From positions 62,001-126,000 of the forward strand of contig NZ_BOMI01000037.1 of the NCBI RefSeq assembly GCF_016862115.1: a stretch of 64,000 nt of DNA. Direction: 5' to 3'. This DNA is from Paractinoplanes deccanensis. Lineage in GTDB: Bacteria; Actinomycetota; Actinomycetes; Mycobacteriales; Micromonosporaceae. Shown one piece after another: positions 33,501 to 42,149 of this stretch (position 1 is its first letter; each line of letters starts with the position of its first letter). The translations under genes were made by a program, and so were the position numbers. The notes below the pieces were generated by a model, which saw only the letters and a program-made list of their open reading frames with translations, had not been told where the DNA came from and searched no databases.

Positions 33501-36095
33501 GTGACCGCGACTCAGGTCATCACGCCGCAAGGCGCGACACCGCCGAAGCCGGCGAAGCGCCGGGGCGGTGTCCTGACGGCCCTCAAGGGGCACGTCGACC
33601 TATTCCTCAACGCCGGCTCGCTGATCGCCACGACGGCGATCACGTCGCTGCTGGGATTCGTCTTCTGGTGGGTGGCCGCGCGCGCCGCGTCGCCCGAGGC
33701 CGTCGGGCAGGCGTCGGCGGCGGTGTCCGCGATGACGCTCATCGGCACGATCGGCATGTTCGGCATGGGCACCATGCTGATCTCCGACCTGTCGCAGCTC
33801 CGCAGCCCCAAGTGGGAGCTGATCTCCACCTGCCTGCTGGTCGCCGGCGCCGTCGCCACGGTCGGCGGCATCGCGTACGTCACCGTCGCCCAGCTGTGGA
33901 TCCCCGGGCTCCAAGAGGCGCTCGGCGGGCGGTTCGGCACCGTGCTGCTCGTCGTCGGCATCGCGATCAACGCGGTCACGCTGGTGCTCGACGAGGCCCT
34001 GGTCGGCCTTCTCAAGGGCCCGCTCCAGCTGATGCGCAACGCCTGGTTCTCGGTGATCAAGCTGGTGCTGCTCGCCGGCCTGGCCATCGCGCCGGTCGAG
34101 CTCACCGGCAACGAGCTGCTGCTCACGTGGGTCGCCGGCATCGTGCTCTCCACCGCGGTCCTCGGCGGGGCGCTGCGCCGGCGCCGCCTGATCGACTCGG
34201 TGCGCCCGCGGCTGTCGCTGCTCAAGGGGCGCGGCCGCTCGGCCTTCGACCACAACCTGCTCAACCTCTCGACCTATCTGCCCCGCGCGGCCCTGCCGCT
34301 GCTCGTCACCGCGGTGCTGTCGGCCGAGGCGAACGCGTCGTTCTACACCGCGTTCATGGTGCTGTCGTTCCTCGCGATGGTGCCCGGCAACGTCGCGCTC
34401 ACCCTCTTCGCCGTCGCGAGCGGCGACCGCAAGGCGCTGCGCTCCAAGGTGCGGGTGGGCCTGCTGATCTGCATCGGCGGCGGCCTTCCGGCGTCCCTGC
34501 TGGTCGCGCTCCTGGCCAACCCGATCATGTCGCTCTTCGGCGCCGAGTACGCCGAGACCGCCGGCGACGCCCTGCGGATCCTCGCGCTGACGTACGTGCC
34601 GTTCGTCTTCCTGCACTTCTTCATGGCGATCTCCCGGGTACGGAACAAGGTCCGCGGCGCCGGCGTCTTCGCGCTCTTCGCGGGCCTCGCCGAGCTGGGC
34701 GCGGCCTGGTACGGCGGCTCCCACGGCGGCCTGGATGACCTGGTCACGTGGTTCGCGGTCGTCATGTGGATCGAGACCATCTGCGTCGCGCCGACCGTGT
34801 TCCGGGTCGTCTTCGCCGGCGCCGCACGACGGGGTGACACCGCGAACAGCACGAGCATGACCCTGCACGAGCGCGCGTGGTTGCCGCTGGAGTACATCCG
34901 GACCGTCGGCCCGGTGTACGGCGTGACCGTCGACGGCGTACGCAAAGCCCTGATCGGCCTGCACGCGGCCGACCCCAAGCACCGTGCGGTCTCCAAGCTC
35001 GACCGCGTGGGTGCCCGCTGGGAACACCTGAACGGCGCCGAATTCGCCCAGTTCGTGCACCGTGCCGTGCAGGACTCCGGCGACTGGTCGCTCGACATGG
35101 ACGGGATGACCCGCAAGCTCCAGTCCGAGCCCCGCGGCGTGCACCCGATCCGCATCCTGGTCGGCGCCGGCTACGTCGCGATGAAGGTCTCGCACGCGTA
35201 CGGCGACGCCGGCCCCGTGAACTCGCTGCTGCACGAGCTGGTGCTCGCCGCGAGCCAGGGACGCGCCGCGGTGATCCCGCCGCTGGAGCGCAACCGGATG
35301 GCGCTGCCCAAGGCCTGGTGGAAGCAGTTCGGCACCAAGCCGACGCGGTGGAAGGAGGGCATCAGCTTCGCCCGCCCGCCGGAGCCGGAGGAGACCCGGA
35401 TGCGCAAATGGCAGCCGAACCTGACGGTGCGCACGGCCCGCTCCGCCGACACGCTCAAGAAGATGCGCCAGTGGCGGGACGAGTACGCGCCCGGCGTCAC
35501 GACCTCGGCGATCACGTTCGCGGCGTTCACGGCGGCGCTCTACCACCTGGGCCTCAAACCGGACACGAACGGCGCCACGTTCCTCGCCGACGGCCGCCGC
35601 TACCTGGACAAGGACGTCCGGATCGACAGCAACTTCTGCATGGGCCCCTACCTCTCACCGGAGGACATGATGGACCCGCTGTCGGTGCACAAGACGATCA
35701 AGCACGAGCTGGCGACGGGCCGCATCCTCACCATGATGGTGCTGCGCGAAGGCAAGATCGCGCTGGACGGAGCGCCCGGCATGCCCGACCCGTACCCGTC
35801 GGAACTGCCGATCCCGCCCCGGCCCCGGCTGACCTTCAGCAATCAGGGCCGGCACGACCTGCTCGCCGACCTGCCCTGGTCGGTCGGCCCCGCATGGCGG
35901 GTCAACCTGAGCGTGCCGACGCTGAACAGTCCCGAGGGCGTCACGCTGACGACGAGCGAGATGAACGGCGTGCTGCACCTGGAGGCGACCTTCCACGCGT
36001 CGACCTTCGACCCCGATCTGATCTCCCGTGCGCTCGAGATGGTGATCACCGATCCGGCCGGGCAGATCATGTCGGTACGCGAGATAGCGGCCTGA
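33501..36095 (+). CDS. Wzx/MVF-like flippase fused to an HxxxD acyltransferase domain
   Basis: An 864-residue protein starting at GTG 33501, with GGGGAGG just upstream. The N-terminal half (about 30-450) has about 12 membrane helices and looks like a polysaccharide or lipid flippase. The C-terminal 400 residues resemble the CoA-dependent acyltransferase/condensation superfamily: KVSHAYGDAGPVNSLL carries HxxxD (His565, Asp569), and LTFSNQGRHD near residue 790 resembles the SNxG-type second motif. Flippases are normally not joined to such domains, so it may acylate the lipid-linked substrate it moves. A hairpin follows the stop. Confidence 0.8.
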   Translation: MTATQVITPQGATPPKPAKRRGGVLTALKGHVDLFLNAGSLIATTAITSLLGFVFWWVAARAASPEAVGQASAAVSAMTLIGTIGMFGMGTMLISDLSQLRSPKWELISTCLLVAGAVATVGGIAYVTVAQLWIPGLQEALGGRFGTVLLVVGIAINAVTLVLDEALVGLLKGPLQLMRNAWFSVIKLVLLAGLAIAPVELTGNELLLTWVAGIVLSTAVLGGALRRRRLIDSVRPRLSLLKGRGRSAFDHNLLNLSTYLPRAALPLLVTAVLSAEANASFYTAFMVLSFLAMVPGNVALTLFAVASGDRKALRSKVRVGLLICIGGGLPASLLVALLANPIMSLFGAEYAETAGDALRILALTYVPFVFLHFFMAISRVRNKVRGAGVFALFAGLAELGAAWYGGSHGGLDDLVTWFAVVMWIETICVAPTVFRVVFAGAARRGDTANSTSMTLHERAWLPLEYIRTVGPVYGVTVDGVRKALIGLHAADPKHRAVSKLDRVGARWEHLNGAEFAQFVHRAVQDSGDWSLDMDGMTRKLQSEPRGVHPIRILVGAGYVAMKVSHAYGDAGPVNSLLHELVLAASQGRAAVIPPLERNRMALPKAWWKQFGTKPTRWKEGISFARPPEPEETRMRKWQPNLTVRTARSADTLKKMRQWRDEYAPGVTTSAITFAAFTAALYHLGLKPDTNGATFLADGRRYLDKDVRIDSNFCMGPYLSPEDMMDPLSVHKTIKHELATGRILTMMVLREGKIALDGAPGMPDPYPSELPIPPRPRLTFSNQGRHDLLADLPWSVGPAWRVNLSVPTLNSPEGVTLTTSEMNGVLHLEATFHASTFDPDLISRALEMVITDPAGQIMSVREIAA

Positions 36096-36103
36096 AATAG
36101 GTC

Positions 36104-36131
36104 GCGCCCGGCCGGTGATCCGGTCGGGCGC
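36104..36131 (+). terminator. Hairpin after the flippase-acyltransferase gene
   Basis: A 12 bp stem with one mismatch, GCGCCCGGCCGG / CCGGTCGGGCGC and loop TGAT, begins 9 bp after the stop. The following 200 bp to the next gene hold only scattered copies of TCGGGCGCT. Confidence 0.65.
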
Positions 36132-36351
36132 TGCTATGTCCGGCTGTCGCCGCATTCTCGGGCGCTCGCGGGCGCCCCATCGATCGGTCGGGCGCTCGGT
36201 GCGCCACTATGTCCCGGCGCTGCGGCGCCGCTTGGTCCCTGCAATTCCGAAATCTACCGTTCGGGCGCTTCGGGGGAAGGTGAATCCGGGGGTGCGCTCC
36301 CGGCCCCTGATGGTGCGGTGCTCGGGGCCGGGAGCGGCACATTCGGCCGGG

Positions 36352-37248
36352 TCAGCGGTGGCCGTGGTGGTGGCCTCGGTCGCCCTGCGCGCTCGCGGTG
36401 GAGGTCGGCGTGACCACCGCGGCCGGTGTCGTGGTCGCGGTCGCCGCCGGGGTGGTGGCGGCCGGCGTGGTGGCGGCCGGCGTGGTGGCCGGGGCGGTCG
36501 TCGCGGGCGTGGTCACCGTGGGGGCGGTGGTCGGCGGGGTGGTCGGGCGGGTCGGGCGGCCGTTGTTGTCACCGGGACGGTCCGGGCGGCCGTTGTTGTC
36601 ACCGGGGCGGTCCGGTCGCCCGTTGTTGTCACCGGGACGGCCGTTGTTGTCGCCCGGGCGGCCCGGCCAGCCGTTGTTGTCGCCCGGACGGTCCGGTCGC
36701 CCGTTGTTGTCACCGGGACGGCCGTTGTTGTCGCCGGGGCGGCCGTCGTTGTCGCCGGGGCGGCCGTCGTTGTCGCCGGGGCGGCCCGGCCAGCCCGGGC
36801 GGTCGTTGCGCAGGACCGGCAGGATCAGCGTGAACGTCCTGACCTGCGTGCGGGCGCGGCGGCTGCAGTCGTCGTACGAGATCATCGTGCGCAGGCGGGC
36901 GATGCCGGCCCGGTCGAAGTCGGGGTTCACGTCGAACTCGACGTAGTCCGAACGGCCCGGCCGCAGGTTGTCGCCACGCGAGAAGGTCGCCGAGCGGGCC
37001 CGGCCCGGGTAGTCGATGTCCACGTCCCGAGCGCTCACCCGCACCTCGGCGTCACAGATGCGACGGTCGGTCCGCCAGTAGACCCTGACCTCGGTGTCGG
37101 TGTCCGCCCGCACCGCCCGCAGCCAGGTGGTGACCGGCTGAGGCCCCCGATGCGCCGCGACCGCGGGCGCTGCCACGGTCACCGTAGCCACGCTGACGGC
37201 CGCACCGGCCATCGCCACCAGTGCCCCGATGCGCCGACTGTTCTTCAT
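36352..37248 (-). CDS. Secreted protein with RPGDNNG repeats
   Basis: A 298-residue exported protein. A signal peptide (about 1-31, cleavage near AVA-AHRG) is followed by a beta-rich domain (about 35-145, with Cys in RRICDAEVRVSAR and SYDDCSRRARTQVRTFTLIL). About eleven copies of a heptad RPGDNNG or RPGDNDG (some RPDRPGDNNG) come next, then a Thr/Pro/Ala tail ending HHHGHR. The repeats come from 21-30 bp DNA units at 36556-36800. Function unknown; a wall- or metal-related role is possible from the Asp/Asn-rich repeats. Confidence 0.8.
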   Translation of the reverse strand: MKNSRRIGALVAMAGAAVSVATVTVAAPAVAAHRGPQPVTTWLRAVRADTDTEVRVYWRTDRRICDAEVRVSARDVDIDYPGRARSATFSRGDNLRPGRSDYVEFDVNPDFDRAGIARLRTMISYDDCSRRARTQVRTFTLILPVLRNDRPGWPGRPGDNDGRPGDNDGRPGDNNGRPGDNNGRPDRPGDNNGWPGRPGDNNGRPGDNNGRPDRPGDNNGRPDRPGDNNGRPTRPTTPPTTAPTVTTPATTAPATTPAATTPAATTPAATATTTPAAVVTPTSTASAQGDRGHHHGHR

Positions 37249-38102
37249 TCCATCCTCCAGAGACAGGTCAGTTTCTAACTCAGTCGCTAACCGACGAACC
37301 GGACAATATGGGCATCCCCGAAGCTCGCGCCGCCTTTCAGCCGCGTTTCGGCCTAAATTCCTCTTTCTTGTACAAAATGTTTAGCCGAGATCGTCCGAAA
37401 AGCTGACCTTGATCAGCCGCCGGGATTCCGCCCGCCAAAGCACAAGCAATATGCGGATACGGCGATGCAAAACATCACGTGAACAGCGAATTCACACCAC
37501 CCGAGACGGCACGGAAACAGCGGTCCGACACAGCGACAGACTCGGTCGAGACCGCCCACCCGGCGCGGCCGGGGTTGGGCGAGGCCCCAGGGCCGCAGCC
37601 TGAGGCGAGGGCGGGCCGGAGGGAGGACCGGGCCGGGTCGGGCCAGGCCGGGTCGGGCCAGGCCGGGTCGGGCCAGGCTGGGTCGGGGACAGAGGCGAAC
37701 CAAGTCGGGCCAGGAGTGGGAAGCAGGGCCGAACCAAGCAGGGCCGGGGCCGGGCAAAGGCTGGGGCCGAGACCGGCCTGACGAGGGCCGGGCCGACCTT
37801 GGCCCAGAGGCGAGGGTCGGCTTGGCGCCCGGAGCCGAAGTCGGCGGCGGAGCGCTGGGGCGGGGATCGAGGGCCGTTGGGCCCGTGAAGGGTCACTAGG
37901 CAGAGGCGCAATCCGGAGACGGTCGGGGCGGATTAGGGCGCGGCGGCGGTCTTTGAGGTGCGCGCCGAGGGTGGGTGGGCAATCGGGAGCGGCGTCGGCG
38001 GGGTGGCTGAACTCCACCTAAGGTCGAAATAGTGGGTCGAACCCTCTCGAAAGTGTCCGATGCGACACGATGGAGGCGTACACGCAGGAGGGAGAGCCAC
38101 GG
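37249..38102. other. Large intergenic region with 15 bp tandem repeats
   Basis: About 850 bp between two divergent genes. The left 150 bp is AT-richer and probably holds the promoter of the leftward gene. Near 37631-37688 are nearly four 15 bp units (GGCCGGGTCGGGCCA). No convincing open frame with normal codon use is seen here on either strand. Confidence 0.6.
37631..37688. repeat. 15 bp tandem repeat in the intergenic region
   Basis: Three perfect copies and one partial copy of GGCCGGGTCGGGCCA. The period matches the 15 bp units at 10.8 and 28.3 kb but the sequence differs. Confidence 0.85.
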
Positions 38103-40037
38103 ATGTCGCTCAGCGGAGCCCACCGGGCGGCGTTTCGCCGGGAGGCGGCGCGGGACGGGCGCGTCTTCTCGATCCGGGACGCCGAAGGGTTTCCCGCGCC
38201 GGCTGGGCCGGACGGGCGGCGGACTGTTCCCTTCTGGTCGAAGTCGTCGCGGGCCGGGCGGGTGGTTGCCCAGGTGCCGGCCTATCAGGGTTTCGAGGTG
38301 GTGGCGGTCGAGGTGGGCGAGTGGCTCTCCGACTGGCTCGATCGCCTCGAAAGTGACGGCATGCTGGTCGGCGTCAACTGGGCCGGCGCCCACGCCACCG
38401 GCTTCGACCTGGCGCCGGGGCAGGTGCGGCAGTGGTTCGCGGACGCTCCCGCCGACCTCGCGCCCCCGGCCACCTCGGCGAAAACCGAACCCCGCGCGCC
38501 GAAGACAACGGCCGGCAACCACGCGCCGAAAAGAACAGCCGAGGACCGCACTCCGACGGGAACGACCGAGACCCGCGCTCCGAGAACGACGGCCGAGACC
38601 CACGCGCCCGAGACAACGGTCAAGAACCACACGCCAGAGACAACTTCCAAGAACCACGTGCCGGAAGCGGCGGCCGGGACCAACGCGCCCGAGACCAACG
38701 CGCCCGAGACCACGGCCGAGACCCGCGCGCCCGAAACAACGATCGAGAACCACCTCCCGAAGGAAGCGACCGAGAATCGCGCCCCAAGGACTACAGCCGA
38801 GGACGGCCGAGCAAGGACGGCGGACGACCGCCCCACGAAGTCCGCCACCGCAGCAGTGGGCCGGCATTCAAAGGACGCAAATCCGGCGCCGGGCAGGACC
38901 AGGCCCGCCAAGACCGCGACCCCAGCGGCCGCCGGGATCAGGCCCGCGAAGACCGCGACCCCGGCAACGCCCAAGGCTCGGCCCACGAAGACCGCTTTCC
39001 CGGCGACACCCGAAACCCAGCCAACGAACACTGCGCCCCCAGCGACGCCCGAGATCGAGCCGACGAAGGCGGCAGCTCAGGCAAAGGCGAAGGCGGAGAC
39101 GGAGACGGAGGCGGAGGCGGAGGCTACGAAGGCGGCGACTGAAGCTGAGCCCACATCGACGGCCGAGCCGACGGCTGCCGAAGGGCGTCTCGCGAAGATG
39201 GCGAACCCGGCGGCGGTCGGGCCCCACTCCCCCGGCAGCCCCGACCCGGCCGTGAGCGGAGACGCCGATACGAACGCGGCCGGTGCTCCCAGCCGTCGGC
39301 GGGTGTCGAGTCGCCCGGCGGATGACGTCGTCGACGAAGGGAAGAAGGCCGTTCCCGAAAGGGCTGGCGCTGCGCCGGACGACATCGGTGACGCTGCCAG
39401 GACCGCCGGTGTAGCTCACGAAGCGGCGGAGCTGGGCAGCGCAGTCTCCCCCGCGGCAGAAGCAGCGGAAGCAGCGGAGGGCCGAGAGGACACAGCCGGC
39501 CGGCACGAGCCCGCGGGCCCGGAGGACGCACGCACACCTCATCGGTCGCCGAGCGGCGGAGGCGCGCGCCCGAACCCCGAAGCGGCGACGCCGGGCGCCA
39601 CCCCCGCGGCGGACGTCGAGGATCAGGCAAACGCCACCGAAACGCCCCAGGCCGGACAAGAGCAACCGCCGGGCAAGGACACCGAGCGGCCGGCAAGGGC
39701 CAACCACGGCCCCGCGGTAAGCAAGATCGAAGCAGCGGCAGCAAAGGTCGAGTCAAGCGCCCAGGCCGCCGCGGCCAAGGTGGAGGCGGGCGCCCAAGCA
39801 GCCGCCGCCAAGGTCGAAGCGGGCGCCCAAGCAGCCGCCGCCAAGGTCGAAGCGGGCGCTCACGTAGCGGCAGCCAAGGCGGAGGCCGGTGCGCACGCGG
39901 CGGTGGAGAAGGTGAAGGCCGGCACCCATCAGGCGGCCGTCAAGCTGGAGACCGGAGCCGCGAGGGTCAAGGCCAAGGTCAAGGCGGCGAAGAAGCACAA
40001 CCCGGCCAAAACGGACCCGCCGGTGGAGAGGAACTGA
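38103..40037 (+). CDS. DUF2750 protein with very long disordered, repeat-rich tail
   Basis: A 644-residue protein. The first 110 residues match DUF2750 (FWSKSSRAGRVVAQVPAYQGFEVVAVEVGEWLSDWLDRLESDGMLVGVNWAGAHATGFDLAPGQV). The rest is disordered, with many ETRAPETT- and PATPETQPTN-type repeats. The last 100 residues carry seven copies of an 11-residue amphipathic unit AAAKVEAGAQA, like apolipoprotein or LEA helices, ending in Lys-rich sequence. ATG 38103 is chosen because GGAGG lies before it, but a start 11 codons earlier is possible. The tail may bind nucleic acid or membranes. Confidence 0.72.
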   Translation: MSLSGAHRAAFRREAARDGRVFSIRDAEGFPAPAGPDGRRTVPFWSKSSRAGRVVAQVPAYQGFEVVAVEVGEWLSDWLDRLESDGMLVGVNWAGAHATGFDLAPGQVRQWFADAPADLAPPATSAKTEPRAPKTTAGNHAPKRTAEDRTPTGTTETRAPRTTAETHAPETTVKNHTPETTSKNHVPEAAAGTNAPETNAPETTAETRAPETTIENHLPKEATENRAPRTTAEDGRARTADDRPTKSATAAVGRHSKDANPAPGRTRPAKTATPAAAGIRPAKTATPATPKARPTKTAFPATPETQPTNTAPPATPEIEPTKAAAQAKAKAETETEAEAEATKAATEAEPTSTAEPTAAEGRLAKMANPAAVGPHSPGSPDPAVSGDADTNAAGAPSRRRVSSRPADDVVDEGKKAVPERAGAAPDDIGDAARTAGVAHEAAELGSAVSPAAEAAEAAEGREDTAGRHEPAGPEDARTPHRSPSGGGARPNPEAATPGATPAADVEDQANATETPQAGQEQPPGKDTERPARANHGPAVSKIEAAAAKVESSAQAAAAKVEAGAQAAAAKVEAGAQAAAAKVEAGAHVAAAKAEAGAHAAVEKVKAGTHQAAVKLETGAARVKAKVKAAKKHNPAKTDPPVERN

Positions 40038-40120
40038 GTGAGTAGGATTTCAGTCGCCCGACCGTAGGTTCGCGGCGTCCGTACCCCTATGCTTGCGGCA
40101 CGGCAAACAAAGGGGCTTCC

Positions 40121-40558
40121 GTGCACGGTCTGCAAATCCTCGTCGTCGATGACGATGATGCCGACGCGCTCATGATCTCCGAGGCGTTGGAGTCGGCCGA
40201 CAGCAGCGCGTCGGTCGAGCGGGTGGCCGATGGGCGGGAGGCGCTCGACTACCTTCGCCGGCAGGGTCCCTACGCGCAGGCGCACCGGCCCGACCTGATC
40301 CTGCTCGACCTCAACATGCCGCGCATGGACGGGCGCGAGACGCTCGCGGCCATCAAGAGCGACGACGGGCTCAAGGCGATCCCGGTGGTGATCCTGACCA
40401 CCTCGGGCGCCGCCCCGGACATCGTGGCCAGCTATCAGCATCGCGCGAACGCGTACGTGACCAAGCCGTTCGGGCTCGACGACTTCGAGAGCACCGTCCG
40501 GCAGATCAACCGGTTCTACCGGGAGGTCGCGACCCTGCCGCAGCCGCGCCAGGCTTAG
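40121..40558 (+). CDS. Single-domain response regulator (CheY/Rcp1-like)
   Basis: A 145-residue receiver domain with no output domain. The acidic pocket is VDDDD (residues 9-13), the phospho-acceptor is Asp63 in LLDLNMP, the switch Thr is in ILTTSG and Lys115 is in VTKPFG. Its pattern (LEDDDADALMISEAL, EALDYLRRQG) is close to Rcp1-type regulators that pair with phytochrome-like kinases. The GTG start follows AAAGGGGC. No kinase is adjacent. Confidence 0.92.
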   Translation: MHGLQILVVDDDDADALMISEALESADSSASVERVADGREALDYLRRQGPYAQAHRPDLILLDLNMPRMDGRETLAAIKSDDGLKAIPVVILTTSGAAPDIVASYQHRANAYVTKPFGLDDFESTVRQINRFYREVATLPQPRQA

Positions 40559-40587
40559 CGGCGGGCCGCCTCGGGTAACCGGGGCCC

Positions 40588-40935
40588 ATGACCGATAACC
40601 AAGCACCCGAGGATCTCGGCGCACCCGTCGCCTACCTCGTGTTGAAGGACGGGACGGCCGTGTACGACCGGTCGGGCTCGCGGGTCGGCACGGTCGAGCA
40701 TGTGCTCGCCGACGAGCGGCAGGACGTCTTCCACGGGCTCGTCCTCGACACGCCGCGGGGCCACCGGTTCGCGCCGGCCGGCCAGGTCGACGGGCTCTTC
40801 GAGCGGGGCGTCATCGTCGCGGTGCCCGCGGGTGAGCTGCCGGAGCCGAGCGAGGACCCGTCCGCCTCCGTCGCCGACGAGGGCCTGCGGGACACGCTGA
40901 AGAAGGCGTGGAACTGGCTCGTACAGCCTAAATAG
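40588..40935 (+). CDS. PRC-barrel-like protein
   Basis: A 115-residue cytoplasmic protein with a PRC-barrel-like core (LVLKDGTAVYDRSGSRVGTVEHVLADERQDVFHGLVLDTPRGHRFAPAGQVDGLF), built from short beta strands. The C-terminal helix (DTLKKAWNWLVQPK) may bind a partner or membrane. Such domains are found in ribosome-maturation and photosynthetic proteins. It is 29 bp after the response-regulator gene and could be co-transcribed. It overlaps the convergent KAS III gene by 8 bp. Confidence 0.75.
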   Translation: MTDNQAPEDLGAPVAYLVLKDGTAVYDRSGSRVGTVEHVLADERQDVFHGLVLDTPRGHRFAPAGQVDGLFERGVIVAVPAGELPEPSEDPSASVADEGLRDTLKKAWNWLVQPK

Positions 40936-41917
40936 CCCGCCACCGCAGCAGGCAGGCGCCGACCGACATGCCACCGCCGAACCCGGCCAGAAGCACGAGG
41001 TCGCCGTCGGTCAGCGCACCCGAGCGGGCGGCCTCGTCGAGGGTGACCGCCACCGAGGCGCTGCCGACGTTGCCGTAACGGTCGAGCGTCAGGTGGGTCG
41101 TCGCCGCCGTCAGCCCGGTCTGCTCGACGAGCTCGGCGAGCATGACGCCGTTCGCCTGGTGGGGCACGAAGTGGTCGACGTCCTCGACCGCCACGCCGGC
41201 CCGCTTGAGCAGGGTCTCGAGCGCCGGCGGGACGCCACTGGCGACGAACTCGCGGACGCCGCGCCCGTTCATCTTGAAGTAGTGGTCGCCGTTCGCCACC
41301 GTCTCGGCGGAGGCGGGCAGCCGGCTGCCGCCGGCCGGGACGTGGATGAGCTCGTTCGCCTCGCCGCGGGACACCAACTCGAGGTCGACCAGGCCGTAGC
41401 CGTCGGGGACCGCGCCGAGCACCGCCGCGCCGGCGCCGTCGCCGAAGAGCACTGCCGTGCGACGGTCGCCGAAGTCGAGGATGCGCGAGTAGACGTCCGA
41501 CGCGATCACCAGGACCTTCGCGCCGGGCTGGGTGGCGATGAGGCTGTTGGCCAGGGCGATGCCGAAGACGAACCCCGCGCAGACGACGTTGATGTCGAAG
41601 CAGGCCGCCCGGCCGGCGCCGATCTTGTCCTGGACGAGGGCGGAGGTCGGCGGCTGCGGCGAGTCGCCGGTCGACGTCGAGACGATCAGGTAGTCGATGC
41701 CGGCCGCGTCGAGCCCCGCGCCGCGCAGCGCGCGCACGGCCGCCTCGGCCGCGAGATCCGAGGTGGCCTCGCCGGGTGCCGCGAACCGGCGCGCCTCGAT
41801 CTTCGTCTTGCGGCTGACCCACTCGGGGTCGGCGTCCGGCACCCGGCGCACCAGGTCGTCGTTGGTGACCACCTCGGCCGGCAGGTAGGAGCCGGTTCCC
41901 AGGATCCCCACGCCCAT
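40928..41917 (-). CDS. Beta-ketoacyl-ACP synthase III-like protein (FabH family)
   Basis: A 329-residue thiolase-fold condensing enzyme. The catalytic triad is Cys113 (NVVCAGFVFGI), His253 (VPHQANGV) and Asn283 (YGNVGSAS), and the closing GGGMSVGA loop is near the C-terminus. It may start fatty-acid or polyketide chains or act in a pathway-specific way. No acyl carrier protein, FabF or FabD gene is nearby, which argues against the housekeeping copy. Confidence 0.9.
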   Translation of the reverse strand: MGVGILGTGSYLPAEVVTNDDLVRRVPDADPEWVSRKTKIEARRFAAPGEATSDLAAEAAVRALRGAGLDAAGIDYLIVSTSTGDSPQPPTSALVQDKIGAGRAACFDINVVCAGFVFGIALANSLIATQPGAKVLVIASDVYSRILDFGDRRTAVLFGDGAGAAVLGAVPDGYGLVDLELVSRGEANELIHVPAGGSRLPASAETVANGDHYFKMNGRGVREFVASGVPPALETLLKRAGVAVEDVDHFVPHQANGVMLAELVEQTGLTAATTHLTLDRYGNVGSASVAVTLDEAARSGALTDGDLVLLAGFGGGMSVGACLLRWRAI

Positions 41918-42108
41918 GTTGCCCCCAGCCCTCGGTCGACTCCGCCCGTCCCGAAAGAGGCTAACCGCCTTCGGTTATAGCGATCGGCGGCCGATCATGC
42001 CGCTGACCTGCGACTATCTCCAGCCGGAGCGACGTGTCACCGACGCGTATACGCTCTGTCACGCGAATCGCCCAGCGGGGCGGATTCGGTGGAGACCAAA
42101 ACCACGAA

Positions 42109-42139
42109 AAAGCCGGCGCTCGATGCGAGCGCCGGCTTT
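42109..42139 (-). terminator. Intrinsic terminator of the MHYT gene
   Basis: A perfect 14 bp stem AAAGCCGGCGCTCG / CGAGCGCCGGCTTT with a 3-base loop. On the minus strand it ends in a T-run (TTTTT), so it stops transcripts from the gene ending at 42150. Confidence 0.9.
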
Positions 42140-42149
42140 ACGGGTGAGG

